From: Chitinophagaceae bacterium
Lineage (GTDB): Bacteria; Bacteroidota; Bacteroidia; Chitinophagales; Chitinophagaceae
DNA: 64,000 bases
Direction of reading: 5' to 3'
Assembly: GCA_014879565.1 (NCBI GenBank)
Contig: JACSRW010000021.1
Coordinates: forward strand, 1-64,000
Positions 27,319 through 35,760 of this stretch are shown here, one piece after another (within the stretch, counting starts at the first letter, position 1; each line of letters begins with the position of its first letter). Both the position numbers and the translations under genes were made by a program. Under the pieces are notes generated by a model, which had not been told where the DNA came from, did no database searches, and saw nothing but the letters and a program-made list of their open reading frames with translations.

Positions 27319-28080
27319 ATGCAAACTTTAGATTTATTTAGCCTCTCAGGTAAGACAGCACTTGTAACCGGATGTGATACCGGTCTTGGCCAGGGAATGG
27401 CTATTGCCCTGGCAGAAGCAGGAGCGGATATTGTGGGTGCTTCCATTGTAGACGACTATAGTGTCACTAAAAATGCGGTGGAAGCCACCGGGCGCCGTTT
27501 CACTTACCATAAAGTGGATATTGGCAACCGGGAAGAGTTATATGCCTTTATCAATAAGGTAAAAAGCGAAAACCGGATTGACATCCTTGTCAACAATGCC
27601 GGTATAATCATGCGCAAGCCCGCCGCTGAGCACCCGGATGAGTACTGGGACAAAGTGATTGCCATCAACCTGGATGCCCAGTTTATTATAGGGCGGGAGT
27701 TTGGCAAGCATATGATTGAAAACGGCGGAGGAAAGATCATATTTACCTGTTCCCTGCTCAGTTTCCAGGGAGGCATTAATGTACCGGGTTATACCGCCAG
27801 TAAATCGGCAGTGGCCGGACTGGTCCGTGCTTTTGGCAATGAATGGGGCAGCAAAGGAGTTTGTGTAAATGGAATCGCCCCGGGTTATATTGCCACCAAC
27901 AATACACAGGCACTCCGGGAAGACCCTGAAAGAAGCAAATCCATTCTTGACCGCATTCCGGTTGGACGCTGGGGTGTTCCGGCTGATTTTAAAGGCCCGG
28001 TCGTATTTCTGGCTTCGGCCGCATCGGATTATGTAAACGGTGCCATACTATTTGTTGATGGAGGCTGGATGGCCCGATAA
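27319..28080 (+). CDS. kduD: 2-dehydro-3-deoxy-D-gluconate 5-dehydrogenase
   Basis: 253 aa SDR. It begins LFSLSGKTALVTGCDTGLGQGMA, has VNNAGIIMRKPAAEHPDEYWDKVI, which is characteristic of KduD, and Y-x3-K as YTASKSA. It reduces 2,5-diketo-3-deoxygluconate to 2-keto-3-deoxygluconate with NAD(P)H. Together with KduI it handles the unsaturated uronate made by the lyase and GH105. Confidence 0.93.
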   Translation: MQTLDLFSLSGKTALVTGCDTGLGQGMAIALAEAGADIVGASIVDDYSVTKNAVEATGRRFTYHKVDIGNREELYAFINKVKSENRIDILVNNAGIIMRKPAAEHPDEYWDKVIAINLDAQFIIGREFGKHMIENGGGKIIFTCSLLSFQGGINVPGYTASKSAVAGLVRAFGNEWGSKGVCVNGIAPGYIATNNTQALREDPERSKSILDRIPVGRWGVPADFKGPVVFLASAASDYVNGAILFVDGGWMAR

Positions 28081-28091
28081 ATTAAAAAAGA

Positions 28092-28994
28092 ATGAAAAAA
28101 AAGTCAACCAATACGGTTCCACAGTTGAAGGATTATTGCAGGAATACCTTCACAGACGGTAATATGGAAATACGCTTTGCTATTGGACCGGAGGAAACCA
28201 AACAGCTGGATACGGCAAAACTGGCTGAGAATTACCTGGTGAAAGAACTTATGACCCCGGATAAAATAAAGCTTGTGTACAGTCATTATGACCGGGTCAT
28301 CATCGGAGGTGTAAAGCCAGTTAGCCGTGCTGTAGCCCTTCCCAATCATCCGGAGTTAAGAGCGGAATATTTTCTTGAAAGAAGAGAGCTTGGCATCATC
28401 AATGTGGGAGGAAGCGGCACCGTGACAGCGGATGGGAAAAAATACAGACTGGATACTTTATCCTGCCTGTACCTCGGCAAAGGCACCCAATCCGTCAGTT
28501 TTGCTTCTGTCAGCAAAAAAACACCGGCTTTGTTTTACCTGCTTTCGGCTCCGGCGCATGCCGTATATCCGGCTACCCTTTTCACCAAGGAACAGGCATC
28601 ACCTGTTGAACTTGGCGCACCGGAAACAGCCAATAAAAGAACGGTTTACAAATACATTCACCTGGAAGGCATCAAAAGCTGCCAGCTGGTAATGGGACTT
28701 ACCGTACTGGCATCCGGCAGTGTCTGGAATTCCATTCCTCCGCATACGCATACGCGCCGGATGGAAGTCTATTTTTATTTCAACCTGCCGGAAGAACACC
28801 GCATTATGCACTTTATGGGCAATCCCCGGGAAACCCGTCACCTGGTTATGGCCAACAACGAAGCCGTCATCTCACCCCCCTGGAGTACGCATTATGGATG
28901 CGGTACAACCAATTATGGTTTTATCTGGGGTATGGCCGGAGAAAACCTGGTTTACACGGATATGGATCCGGCACCCGTGCCCTCTTTATTATAA
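28092..28994 (+). CDS. kduI: 5-dehydro-4-deoxy-D-glucuronate isomerase
   Basis: 300 aa, cupin fold, slightly longer than the usual 278-280 aa because of an N-terminal extension. The zinc-binding region is seen in IPPHTHTRRMEVYFYFNLPE and the later ISPPWSTHYGCGTTNYGFIWG. It converts 5-keto-4-deoxyuronate to 2,5-diketo-3-deoxygluconate. Its TAA stop overlaps the next possible ATG by one base (TAATG), suggesting coupled translation with the kinase gene. Confidence 0.94.
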   Translation: MKKKSTNTVPQLKDYCRNTFTDGNMEIRFAIGPEETKQLDTAKLAENYLVKELMTPDKIKLVYSHYDRVIIGGVKPVSRAVALPNHPELRAEYFLERRELGIINVGGSGTVTADGKKYRLDTLSCLYLGKGTQSVSFASVSKKTPALFYLLSAPAHAVYPATLFTKEQASPVELGAPETANKRTVYKYIHLEGIKSCQLVMGLTVLASGSVWNSIPPHTHTRRMEVYFYFNLPEEHRIMHFMGNPRETRHLVMANNEAVISPPWSTHYGCGTTNYGFIWGMAGENLVYTDMDPAPVPSLL

Positions 28995-30034
28995 TGACAA
29001 TGAAAAAGGTATGCTGTTTTGGTGAACTCCTGCTTCGGCTGCCCCCCGCAAATGGCGGGGAATGGCTGCGCCATAATCAGCTGCCTGTATTTGTCGGCGG
29101 GGCGGAGCTGAATGTGGCTACGGCGCTGGCTGCCTGGGATGTACCGGTAAAATACTGTACAGCCTTACCGGATAATATTATATCCCGGGATATCCGGGAT
29201 TACCTGGAACAGAAAAATATTGACACGGGTTCGGTGATTCTTTCCGGAGAAAGGATCGGCCTTTATTATCTGAAAGAAGGAGCCGATATGAAAAGCGGGG
29301 AGAATGTATTTGACCGCAAGTACTCTTCCTTTTCCACCCTCAGTACCGGGATCGCAGACTGGGACAGGATTCTGGAAGACGCGGACTGGTTTCATTTCAG
29401 TGCCATTGCGCCGGCGGTCAGTGTTTCAGCAGCAGCACTTGTAAAAGAAGCGCTGGAAGCAGCCAGCAAAAAAAATATTCCGGTATCCCTTGACCTGAAT
29501 TACCGGTCCCTGTTATGGAAATACGGCAAACAACCCCTGGAAGTTATGCCTGATCTGGCCGGCTATTGTGATGTCATAATGGGGAATATTTGGGCAGCGA
29601 ATACCCTGCTTGGAATACCCCTCAATGAGGAGCTTATTGACAGGAAGCATTTTTCAGCACATGCAACAGAAACGGCTCAGGAAATATTCAGCCGTTTTCC
29701 GAAATGCAGGTGGAATGCCAATACCTTTCGTTTTGACAGAGAAACAGAGGATATTCATTACTTCGCCACACTTGATAACCGGGAACAACAGGCCATTTCG
29801 CCCCATTTTCATACCACAACAATTGTTGATAAAGTGGGCAGCGGTGATTGTTTTATGGCCGGACTCATATACGGGCTCCGCGCTGGTCATCCGATGGATA
29901 CCGTAATCAGTTATGCCGCGGCAGCCGCTTTTGCAAAATTGCAGGAAAAGGGGGATTCAACCCGGCACAGTACGGGTGAAGTAATGACCTTTCTTGAAAA
30001 ATACAGCACAGGTAAAACCAACAATTTTAAATAA
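28994..30034 (+). CDS. pfkB-family sugar kinase, KDG kinase-like (first of two)
   Basis: 346 aa from ATG 28994 (ATG 29000 gives 344). The open frame before 28994 overlaps kduI and is not used. Ribokinase-fold features: FGELLLRLPP at the start, VGGAELNVATALAAW (substrate binding), SLDLNYRSLLW, and the anion-hole motif KVGSGDCFMAGL with the catalytic Asp. It is similar in layout to the next gene, which looks more like a canonical KdgK. It could phosphorylate KDG too, or a related keto-deoxy sugar. Confidence 0.88.
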   Translation: MTMKKVCCFGELLLRLPPANGGEWLRHNQLPVFVGGAELNVATALAAWDVPVKYCTALPDNIISRDIRDYLEQKNIDTGSVILSGERIGLYYLKEGADMKSGENVFDRKYSSFSTLSTGIADWDRILEDADWFHFSAIAPAVSVSAAALVKEALEAASKKNIPVSLDLNYRSLLWKYGKQPLEVMPDLAGYCDVIMGNIWAANTLLGIPLNEELIDRKHFSAHATETAQEIFSRFPKCRWNANTFRFDRETEDIHYFATLDNREQQAISPHFHTTTIVDKVGSGDCFMAGLIYGLRAGHPMDTVISYAAAAAFAKLQEKGDSTRHSTGEVMTFLEKYSTGKTNNFK

Positions 30035-30048
30035 TAAAACACGACACT

Positions 30049-31074
30049 ATGAGCAAAAAAGTAGTAACCCTCGGAGAAATCATGCTCCGCTTATCCACGC
30101 CCGATTACAAGCGCTTTGTGCAGGCTGATACTTTTGATGTGACCTATGGCGGTGGGGAGGCCAATGTGGCTGCTGCCCTTTGCAATTACGGTCTGAACGG
30201 AACCTTTGTGACCAAAGTACCGAATAATCCTATCGGTCAAAGCGCCATCAACCACCTTCGCCGGTACGGGGTGGATACCCGGTTTATTGCCAGGGGCGGT
30301 GACCGCCTGGGAATTTATTTCCTGGAAACAGGCGCTTCCATGCGGGCCTCGCAGGTAGTGTATGACAGGGCCGGTGCCTCCATTGCCGATGTGAATCTCG
30401 ATGAATTTGACTGGGATAAAATATTTGAAGGCGCCGATTGGTTCCATACCACCGGTATCACTCCAGCCCTCAGCGATAAAGCCGCAGCCCTGGCCGAAGC
30501 TGCTTTGAAAGCCGCTAAAGCGAAGGGCATCACCACGAGTATAGACCTGAACTACCGAAAAAAATTGTGGAGTAAGGAAAAAGCCCGTGAAGTAATGACG
30601 AAACTCTGTCATTATGTGGATGTGTGTATCGGTAACGAAGAAGACGCCGATACCACATTAGGTTTCAAAGCCGGAGAAACCGATGTAACCAAAGGAGAAC
30701 TTCACCTGGATGGGTATAAAGACGTTTTCCAGCAAATGAAAGCGAAATTCGGTTTCAAATTCATCGCCTCTTCGCTTCGGGAAAGCCACAGCGCCAGCGA
30801 TAATGGCTGGAGCGCCCTGGTGTACGATGGTTCGGAATTCTATCATACCAAAAAATACCAGGTGCGTATTATTGACCGGGTGGGCAGTGGCGACAGTTTT
30901 GCCAGTGGGCTGATCTACGGTCTGGTAACCGGTATGACCATGCCGGAAGCAGCCGAGTTTGGCGTGGCCGCCTCCGCGTTGAAACACACGATTCCGGGCG
31001 ACCTGAACCATGCCACCCTGGGTGAAGTGAAGGATTTGATGAAGGGAGATGGCAGTGGAAGAGTACAGAGATAG
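30049..31074 (+). CDS. kdgK: 2-dehydro-3-deoxygluconokinase
   Basis: 341 aa pfkB kinase. KdgK features: VVTLGEIMLRLSTP, YGGGEANVAAALCNYG, SIDLNYRKKLW and the catalytic DRVGSGDSFASGLIYG. It phosphorylates 2-keto-3-deoxygluconate to KDPG, the substrate of KdgA downstream. A purine-rich degenerate repeat follows its stop codon. Confidence 0.93.
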   Translation: MSKKVVTLGEIMLRLSTPDYKRFVQADTFDVTYGGGEANVAAALCNYGLNGTFVTKVPNNPIGQSAINHLRRYGVDTRFIARGGDRLGIYFLETGASMRASQVVYDRAGASIADVNLDEFDWDKIFEGADWFHTTGITPALSDKAAALAEAALKAAKAKGITTSIDLNYRKKLWSKEKAREVMTKLCHYVDVCIGNEEDADTTLGFKAGETDVTKGELHLDGYKDVFQQMKAKFGFKFIASSLRESHSASDNGWSALVYDGSEFYHTKKYQVRIIDRVGSGDSFASGLIYGLVTGMTMPEAAEFGVAASALKHTIPGDLNHATLGEVKDLMKGDGSGRVQR

Positions 31075-31112
31075 TTAGTAGCCAGCAGATGGTAGTTAGT
31101 AGTCCATCCTAA
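31075..31112 (+). repeat. Degenerate purine-rich repeat after kdgK
   Basis: AGTTAGTAG occurs twice (31073-31081 and 31093-31101) with related spacer units GCCAGCAGATG. It belongs to the group of short quasi-periodic repeats that follow stop codons in this window. Confidence 0.45.
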
Positions 31113-31235
31113 GAAAGCCATGTTATTACTAGCATATCAGCTTTTTTAGCATGATACGCTGATCTGAGGTTACGTTTCCAGACTTTCAATTCTTTTCAGA
31201 AGATGATTTTTGACTTTTGACTTAAATACGTTTTT

Positions 31236-31691
31236 ATGATTATTGATACATTAGCAAACGCCCCGAAATACTTCTCCGTTCACCCCCTTTTTGAACAAGC
31301 CTTCGACTTCATCAGCAGTACTGACCTGGCGAATGCGCCTGATGCAAAGCAGGAGATCGGTGAAGGACTGAAAGCTATCTTCAGCAATGCGCAGGGAAAG
31401 ACTGCGGAAGCCAGTCTCGCAAAATTTGAATGCCATAATAAAAATATTGACATCCAGGTTTGTATCAGTGGAAAAGAGACCATTGGCTGGACTCCCAGGG
31501 AGAAATGTGTAAGCCCGAACGGTGATTACAATGATGAAAAAGATGTACAGTTATACCACGATCCTGCTGACACTTTTTTCCAGCTGACTGATGGGCAGTT
31601 TGCCATTTTCTTCCCCGAGGATGTGCACGCACCTATGATCAGCGAGGGAGTGGTGAAGAAGCTGGTGATTAAAGTAAAGTTGACAAGTTAG
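31236..31691 (+). CDS. YhcH/YjgK/YiaL family protein (DUF386)
   Basis: 151 aa, cupin-like EbgC/YhcH fold. The metal-site pattern is seen in FECHNKNIDIQVCISGKE, DEKDVQLYHDP and FAIFFPEDVHAPMI with late Glu, Asp and His ligands. Members are often found in uronate, sialate and beta-glucuronide loci and are thought to act as sugar mutarotases or anomerases. Here it lies between the KDG kinase and KDPG aldolase genes, so it likely acts on a uronate or keto-deoxy sugar. Confidence 0.85.
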   Translation: MIIDTLANAPKYFSVHPLFEQAFDFISSTDLANAPDAKQEIGEGLKAIFSNAQGKTAEASLAKFECHNKNIDIQVCISGKETIGWTPREKCVSPNGDYNDEKDVQLYHDPADTFFQLTDGQFAIFFPEDVHAPMISEGVVKKLVIKVKLTS

Positions 31692-31751
31692 CAGGTTAAC
31701 AGGTTGATAAGACGGGTCTCTCAGCAGGTTCCCGGTCAACTTGTAAACCTG
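31692..31751 (+). repeat. Imperfect inverted repeat after the yhcH-like gene
   Basis: CAGGTTAACAGGTTGA (31692-31707) pairs with TCAACTTGTAAACCTG (31736-31751) at 14 of 16 positions across a 28-nt loop. It starts right after the stop codon and could be a processing or weak termination hairpin. The same GGTTGA/TCAACC vocabulary recurs near 43411-43500. Confidence 0.5.
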
Positions 31752-31803
31752 TACCTCTTTTAACTGACAGGATTTTAATACAATTAAACCGTTATAACAA
31801 ACC

Positions 31804-32466
31804 ATGACTCATACGAAAAAAATAACCGACGCCATCATCGCCCAGGGTATTCTCCCTCTCTACTTTAATCCCAGCGAGGAAGTGAGCCTGAATACGTTGA
31901 AGGCCATCTACAAAGCAGGAATCAAAGCGGTAGAGTATACTAACCGCGGAGAAGCTGCCCTTAGTAATTTTAAAAAAATGGCGGAACTGCGTAATGCTGA
32001 AATGCCCGGATTATTATTGGGAGTAGGTACTATCAAGAATATGCAGCATGCCACTGATTATATCGCGGCTGGTGCTGATTTCCTGGTAAGTCCGGGTTTC
32101 GTACCGGACGTAGCAGCCTATTGCGTGGCCAATGATATTTTCTATGCGCCGGGGTGCATGACTCCTTCAGAAATCATTGCTGCGGAGAATGCAGGCATCG
32201 GATTTATCAAATTGTTTCCCGGAAATATCCTGGGTACTGAGTTTTTAACCACGATAAAAGATATCTTTCCCAAACTGCTGTTTATGCCTACCGGCGGAGT
32301 GGATACCACCAAAGAGAGTATTGAAAGCTGGTACAAAGCCGGTGTATGTGCGGTGGGGATGGGCAGCAAGCTGATCAGTAAAAAGCTGATGGAAGCAAAG
32401 GATTATGCAGCCATTGAATCGGAAACCAAAAAGGTGCTGGAAGTAATTGCCAGTGTAAAAAAATAA
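31804..32466 (+). CDS. kdgA: KDPG/KHG aldolase
   Basis: 220 aa, class I aldolase barrel. The Schiff-base Lys is in GIGFIKLFPGN; AGADFLVSPGF and FMPTGGVDTT are the other family signatures. It splits 2-keto-3-deoxy-6-phosphogluconate into pyruvate and glyceraldehyde 3-phosphate, ending both branches of the pathway encoded here. Confidence 0.94.
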   Translation: MTHTKKITDAIIAQGILPLYFNPSEEVSLNTLKAIYKAGIKAVEYTNRGEAALSNFKKMAELRNAEMPGLLLGVGTIKNMQHATDYIAAGADFLVSPGFVPDVAAYCVANDIFYAPGCMTPSEIIAAENAGIGFIKLFPGNILGTEFLTTIKDIFPKLLFMPTGGVDTTKESIESWYKAGVCAVGMGSKLISKKLMEAKDYAAIESETKKVLEVIASVKK

Positions 32467-32497
32467 ACAACCGGATTAATTCCCGAAAACCATAAAT

Positions 32498-34069
32498 ATG
32501 AATAATGCCATAGGAAAATACAGGTGGACTATTTGCGCCTTATTGTTTTTTGCCACAACCGTTAACTACCTTGACCGGCAGGTACTGAGTTTATTACAGA
32601 CGGACCTGGCTGAACGATTTGGCTGGACAAACAGTAATTATGCGGATATCACAGCTGTATTCCAGTTCGGGTATGCCATCAGTATGTTATTTGCCGGCCG
32701 GATCATTGACAAAATGGGAACCAGGAGCGGATATACCTGGGCCATCGTCATATGGAGCATCGGGGCCATCATCCATGCACTGGCTATACCGATCGGGGAA
32801 GGAGTAACTGCCGTACTGGGAATCTTTGGAGTTTCTGCCCTCAGCGTTTCGGTAGTCGGTTTTATGGTCAGCCGGCTGGTTCTTGCTTTCGGGGAAGCCG
32901 GTAACTTTCCGGCTGCCATCAAGGCAACCGCTGAATACTTTCCCAAAAAAGAAAGATCATTTGCCACGGGTATTTTTAACTCCGGGGCCAATGTGGGAGC
33001 GATCCTTGCCCCGCTTACAGTTCCCTGGATAGGTAAACACTGGGGCTGGGAAGCCGCTTTTATACTGGTGGGCGCTACCGGGTTTCTCTGGCTGATCTTC
33101 TGGTTGTTTTTTTATGAAAAACCGGAAAAGCAGAAACGTTTATCTGCGACGGAGCTTGAATACATCAATTCCGACAAAGAAGAACCCGCTCCGGTGCAGG
33201 CCGCAGAAAAAGTTTCCTGGGTTAAATTACTCGGCTACAAACAAACCTGGTCATTTGCATTTGGAAAATTCATGACTGATGGCGTATGGTGGTTTTTCCT
33301 TTTCTGGCTGCCAGCTTATCTGAAAGCTCAGTATGGTATGAGCAAAACGGATGTGGCTTTCCCGATCGCCATTTTGTATACGATGACGATGGTAGGCAGT
33401 ATCGGTGGCGGCTGGTTTCCGGTGTATTTTTTCAAAAAAGGGTATTCCCCGTATGACGGTCGTATGAAAGCCATGCTGATGATTGCCCTGATCCCCCTGG
33501 TGGTGCTGCTGGCACAGCCGCTTGGGGGGTATAGCTACTGGGTACCCGTCATTCTGATCGGTATCGGGGCATCTGCACACCAGGCCTGGAGCGCGAATAT
33601 TTTTACCACGGTCAGTGATATGTTTCCTAAAAAGGCCATCGCCTCCGTAGTAGGTATCGGTGGTATGGCAGGTGGTTTTGGCGGGGTGGTGATCTCCAAA
33701 CTGGGGGGCTGGTTATTTGATTCCTACAAAGCGGCCGGCATTGCAGAATCCTGGGTAAAAGCAAAAGCGCAGGGATTGGGTGGTTATCTGGATCAGATTC
33801 TTTCGCTGAAACTCAGCACGAAATACGGTGATCCCGTTGATCTTAACGCCATTGATCTCGGCGGGGTGTCAAAAGAAGTGGCTGATCAGCTAAAAAATAT
33901 TGATCCCTCTGCTTTTGAGCAACTGGCAGCCCTCCAAAAACCACTGGTACACGCACAGATGTCCAGTTCCTATACCATCATGTTTGCCATTTGCGCAGTT
34001 GCCTATCTCATTGCCTGGATGGTCATGAAGAGTCTGGTGCCAAAATACAAAGTGATTAATGACCTCTGA
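32498..34069 (+). CDS. MFS hexuronate transporter, ExuT-like, with large extra loop
   Basis: 523 aa with 12 predicted membrane helices. It belongs to the anion:cation symporter group: YLDRQVLSLLQTDLAERFGW in helix 1 region, GRIIDKMGTRSGY between helices 2 and 3, and LVLAFGEAGNFPAAIKATAEYFP, typical of ExuT. The usual length is about 430 aa; the extra part is a hydrophilic segment of about 75 aa between helices 11 and 12 (near 410-485), predicted periplasmic. It would import galacturonate or unsaturated uronate released in the periplasm. It is the last gene of the locus and is followed by two terminators. Confidence 0.92.
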   Translation: MNNAIGKYRWTICALLFFATTVNYLDRQVLSLLQTDLAERFGWTNSNYADITAVFQFGYAISMLFAGRIIDKMGTRSGYTWAIVIWSIGAIIHALAIPIGEGVTAVLGIFGVSALSVSVVGFMVSRLVLAFGEAGNFPAAIKATAEYFPKKERSFATGIFNSGANVGAILAPLTVPWIGKHWGWEAAFILVGATGFLWLIFWLFFYEKPEKQKRLSATELEYINSDKEEPAPVQAAEKVSWVKLLGYKQTWSFAFGKFMTDGVWWFFLFWLPAYLKAQYGMSKTDVAFPIAILYTMTMVGSIGGGWFPVYFFKKGYSPYDGRMKAMLMIALIPLVVLLAQPLGGYSYWVPVILIGIGASAHQAWSANIFTTVSDMFPKKAIASVVGIGGMAGGFGGVVISKLGGWLFDSYKAAGIAESWVKAKAQGLGGYLDQILSLKLSTKYGDPVDLNAIDLGGVSKEVADQLKNIDPSAFEQLAALQKPLVHAQMSSSYTIMFAICAVAYLIAWMVMKSLVPKYKVINDL

Positions 34070-34080
34070 TAGTATAGCTA

Positions 34081-34111
34081 AAAAAATCTGGCATACCTGC
34101 CAGATTTTTTT
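34081..34111 (+). terminator. Strong rho-independent terminator of the pectin locus
   Basis: A perfect 13-bp stem (AAAAAATCTGGCA 34081-34093 with TGCCAGATTTTTT 34098-34110) has a 4-nt loop and a T run. The symmetric A and T arms let it work in both directions. It lies 12 nt after the exuT-like stop. Confidence 0.88.
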
Positions 34112-34141
34112 AGCATATGCCTATCTGTAAGTGAAATAAAA

Positions 34142-34163
34142 AAAGCTTCCTTCCGGAAGCTTT
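34142..34163. terminator. Second hairpin between exuT-like gene and gltA
   Basis: AAAGCTTCC (34142-34150) pairs with GGAAGCTTT (34155-34163) around a TTCC loop, followed by AACTTTTT. It probably ends transcription of either convergent unit. Confidence 0.7.
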
Positions 34164-34211
34164 AACTTTTTATGAAAAACAGGCAGCCCATGTTTTTTCC
34201 CTTCATTATGA

Positions 34212-34273
34212 CCTGCTAACTATTAACTCCTGTCTCCCGACTCCCGTCTCCCAACTCCCGACTCCTATCTCCC
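34212..34273 (-). repeat. Purine-rich degenerate repeat after gltA
   Basis: Read on the minus strand, units such as GGGAGTC, GGGAGAC and GGGAGTT recur at 7-8 nt steps immediately after the gltA stop codon. A very similar tract follows the thioredoxin gene at 63428-63485. Confidence 0.6.
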
Positions 34274-35599
34274 CTACTCTCCCCAGATATTATCCTTTCC
34301 GTCCAGCCAAAGTTTCACAAGGTCAGTTGTCACCGATTTCGGTCTTTCCAGCGGGAAGCCGAGGGCGCGGTCCCAGCAAAGGGAAGCCAGTACGCCCAGG
34401 GCGCGGCTAACGGCAAATAATACAGTATAGAATTCATATTCCACCATCCCGTAATGCACCAGCAGTGCCCCGCTATGCGCATCCACATTGGGCCAGGGAT
34501 TTTTGATTTTACCCAGCGTTTGCAGGATCGGGGGAACTGTTTCATAGATATTCCAGATGGTTTGCACCAGTTTGTCATCCGGCATATGTTTTTTGCCGAA
34601 TTCCATCTGGGCCGTAAAGCGGGGATCCGTTTTGCGCAATACGGCATGACCATAACCCGGTACCACTTTCCCTTCGCTCAGGGTCTTCTTCACATAATCG
34701 GCGATCTGCTCTTTGGAAGGCAGGTCGGTATTCAGTTCCTCCTGCATATCAAAGACCCATTTGATCACTTCCTGGTTGGCCAGTCCGTGCAGGGGGCCAG
34801 CCAGGCCATTCATACCGGCCGCATAGGCCAGGTAAGGATCGCTCAGCGCGGACCCCACCAGGTGGGTGGTATGGGCCGATACGTTGCCCCCCTCATGGTC
34901 GGCATGGATGGTCATATAAAGCCGCATCAGTTCGCGGAAACTTTCGTCCTCATAACCCAGCATATGGGCCAGGTTACCGGCCCAGTCAAGCAGGCCGTTC
35001 GGCTGGATATGGTCTCCGTTCTTGTATTTACGACGGTAGATATAGGCGGCAATACGGGGCAGACGGGCGAGTAAGACGATGCTGTCATCGAATACCGGCA
35101 GCCAGTAATCCTTTTTATTGATGCCTTCGGCGTATTTTTTCTGGAAATAACTTTCCGTTTGCAGGGCCATGACGCCCACAACAAACATCGTCATAGGATG
35201 CGCAGTGATCGGCAAGGCATCAATGGCTTCAAAAACGTGAGTGGGAACGTGGCTTCGCCGCTGAAGAATATTCGTTACATGGCCTGCTTCTTCGTCTGTG
35301 GGCAGCTCCCCGATCAGCATCAGGTAAAAAAGGCCTTCCGGCAAGGGTTCATTGCCCCCCGGTGCCTTGGGCAATTTCGCCTGCAGGTCGGGAATGGAAT
35401 AACCCCGGAAGCGGATTCCTTCCTGAGCATCCAGCAGGGAAGTCTCGGTAACCAGGCCGGTCATTCCGCGCATCCCCTGATAAATCTGGGACAGGGTTAC
35501 TTCTCCGATTTTTTTATTCCCATGTTCTTTAAGGATTTCTTTAATCTCGGCGCCAACGCTGTCGGCTTTGGCCCTGAAACGGTCTTTAATGATTCCCAT
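34274..35599 (-). CDS. gltA: Citrate synthase, mitochondrial-like type
   Basis: 441 aa. Active-site regions are HADHEGGNVSAHT, GLAGPLHGLANQEV (with the catalytic His) and GKVVPGYGHAVLRKTDPR, and the catalytic Asp region PWPNVDAHSG. These match mitochondrial citrate synthases almost word for word and differ from the allosteric E. coli type. It condenses oxaloacetate and acetyl-CoA at the entry of the TCA cycle. A GACCTTTG box on the minus strand (35668-35675), one mismatch from consensus, may be its promoter. Confidence 0.95.
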   Translation of the reverse strand: MGIIKDRFRAKADSVGAEIKEILKEHGNKKIGEVTLSQIYQGMRGMTGLVTETSLLDAQEGIRFRGYSIPDLQAKLPKAPGGNEPLPEGLFYLMLIGELPTDEEAGHVTNILQRRSHVPTHVFEAIDALPITAHPMTMFVVGVMALQTESYFQKKYAEGINKKDYWLPVFDDSIVLLARLPRIAAYIYRRKYKNGDHIQPNGLLDWAGNLAHMLGYEDESFRELMRLYMTIHADHEGGNVSAHTTHLVGSALSDPYLAYAAGMNGLAGPLHGLANQEVIKWVFDMQEELNTDLPSKEQIADYVKKTLSEGKVVPGYGHAVLRKTDPRFTAQMEFGKKHMPDDKLVQTIWNIYETVPPILQTLGKIKNPWPNVDAHSGALLVHYGMVEYEFYTVLFAVSRALGVLASLCWDRALGFPLERPKSVTTDLVKLWLDGKDNIWGE

Positions 35600-35707
35600 A
35601 CGTCCTTGGTTTTCGGGGGAGTGATAGATAAATTTCGAGGGCTAAAAGTACTGAATGCCCATCTGGATAACAAAAACAAAGGTCGAAAGTTTAACCGTTT
35701 CTGCAGG

Positions 35708-35758
35708 GTGACTTATCGCACTTTCAACCCTTTCCCGACTCTTGTCTCCGGAGCCCTT
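35708..35758 (-). repeat. Short purine-rich tract after the LptF/G permease gene
   Basis: On the minus strand, GGAGACAAGAGTCGGGAAAGG follows the permease stop codon closely. It is a shorter and weaker member of the post-stop purine repeat group. Confidence 0.35.
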
Positions 35759-35760
35759 TC

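Noticed and set aside
31130-31175. ATCAGC/GCTGAT hairpin after kdgK as a terminator
   Set aside because: The stem is only about 6 bp with an 18-nt loop and no T run behind it.
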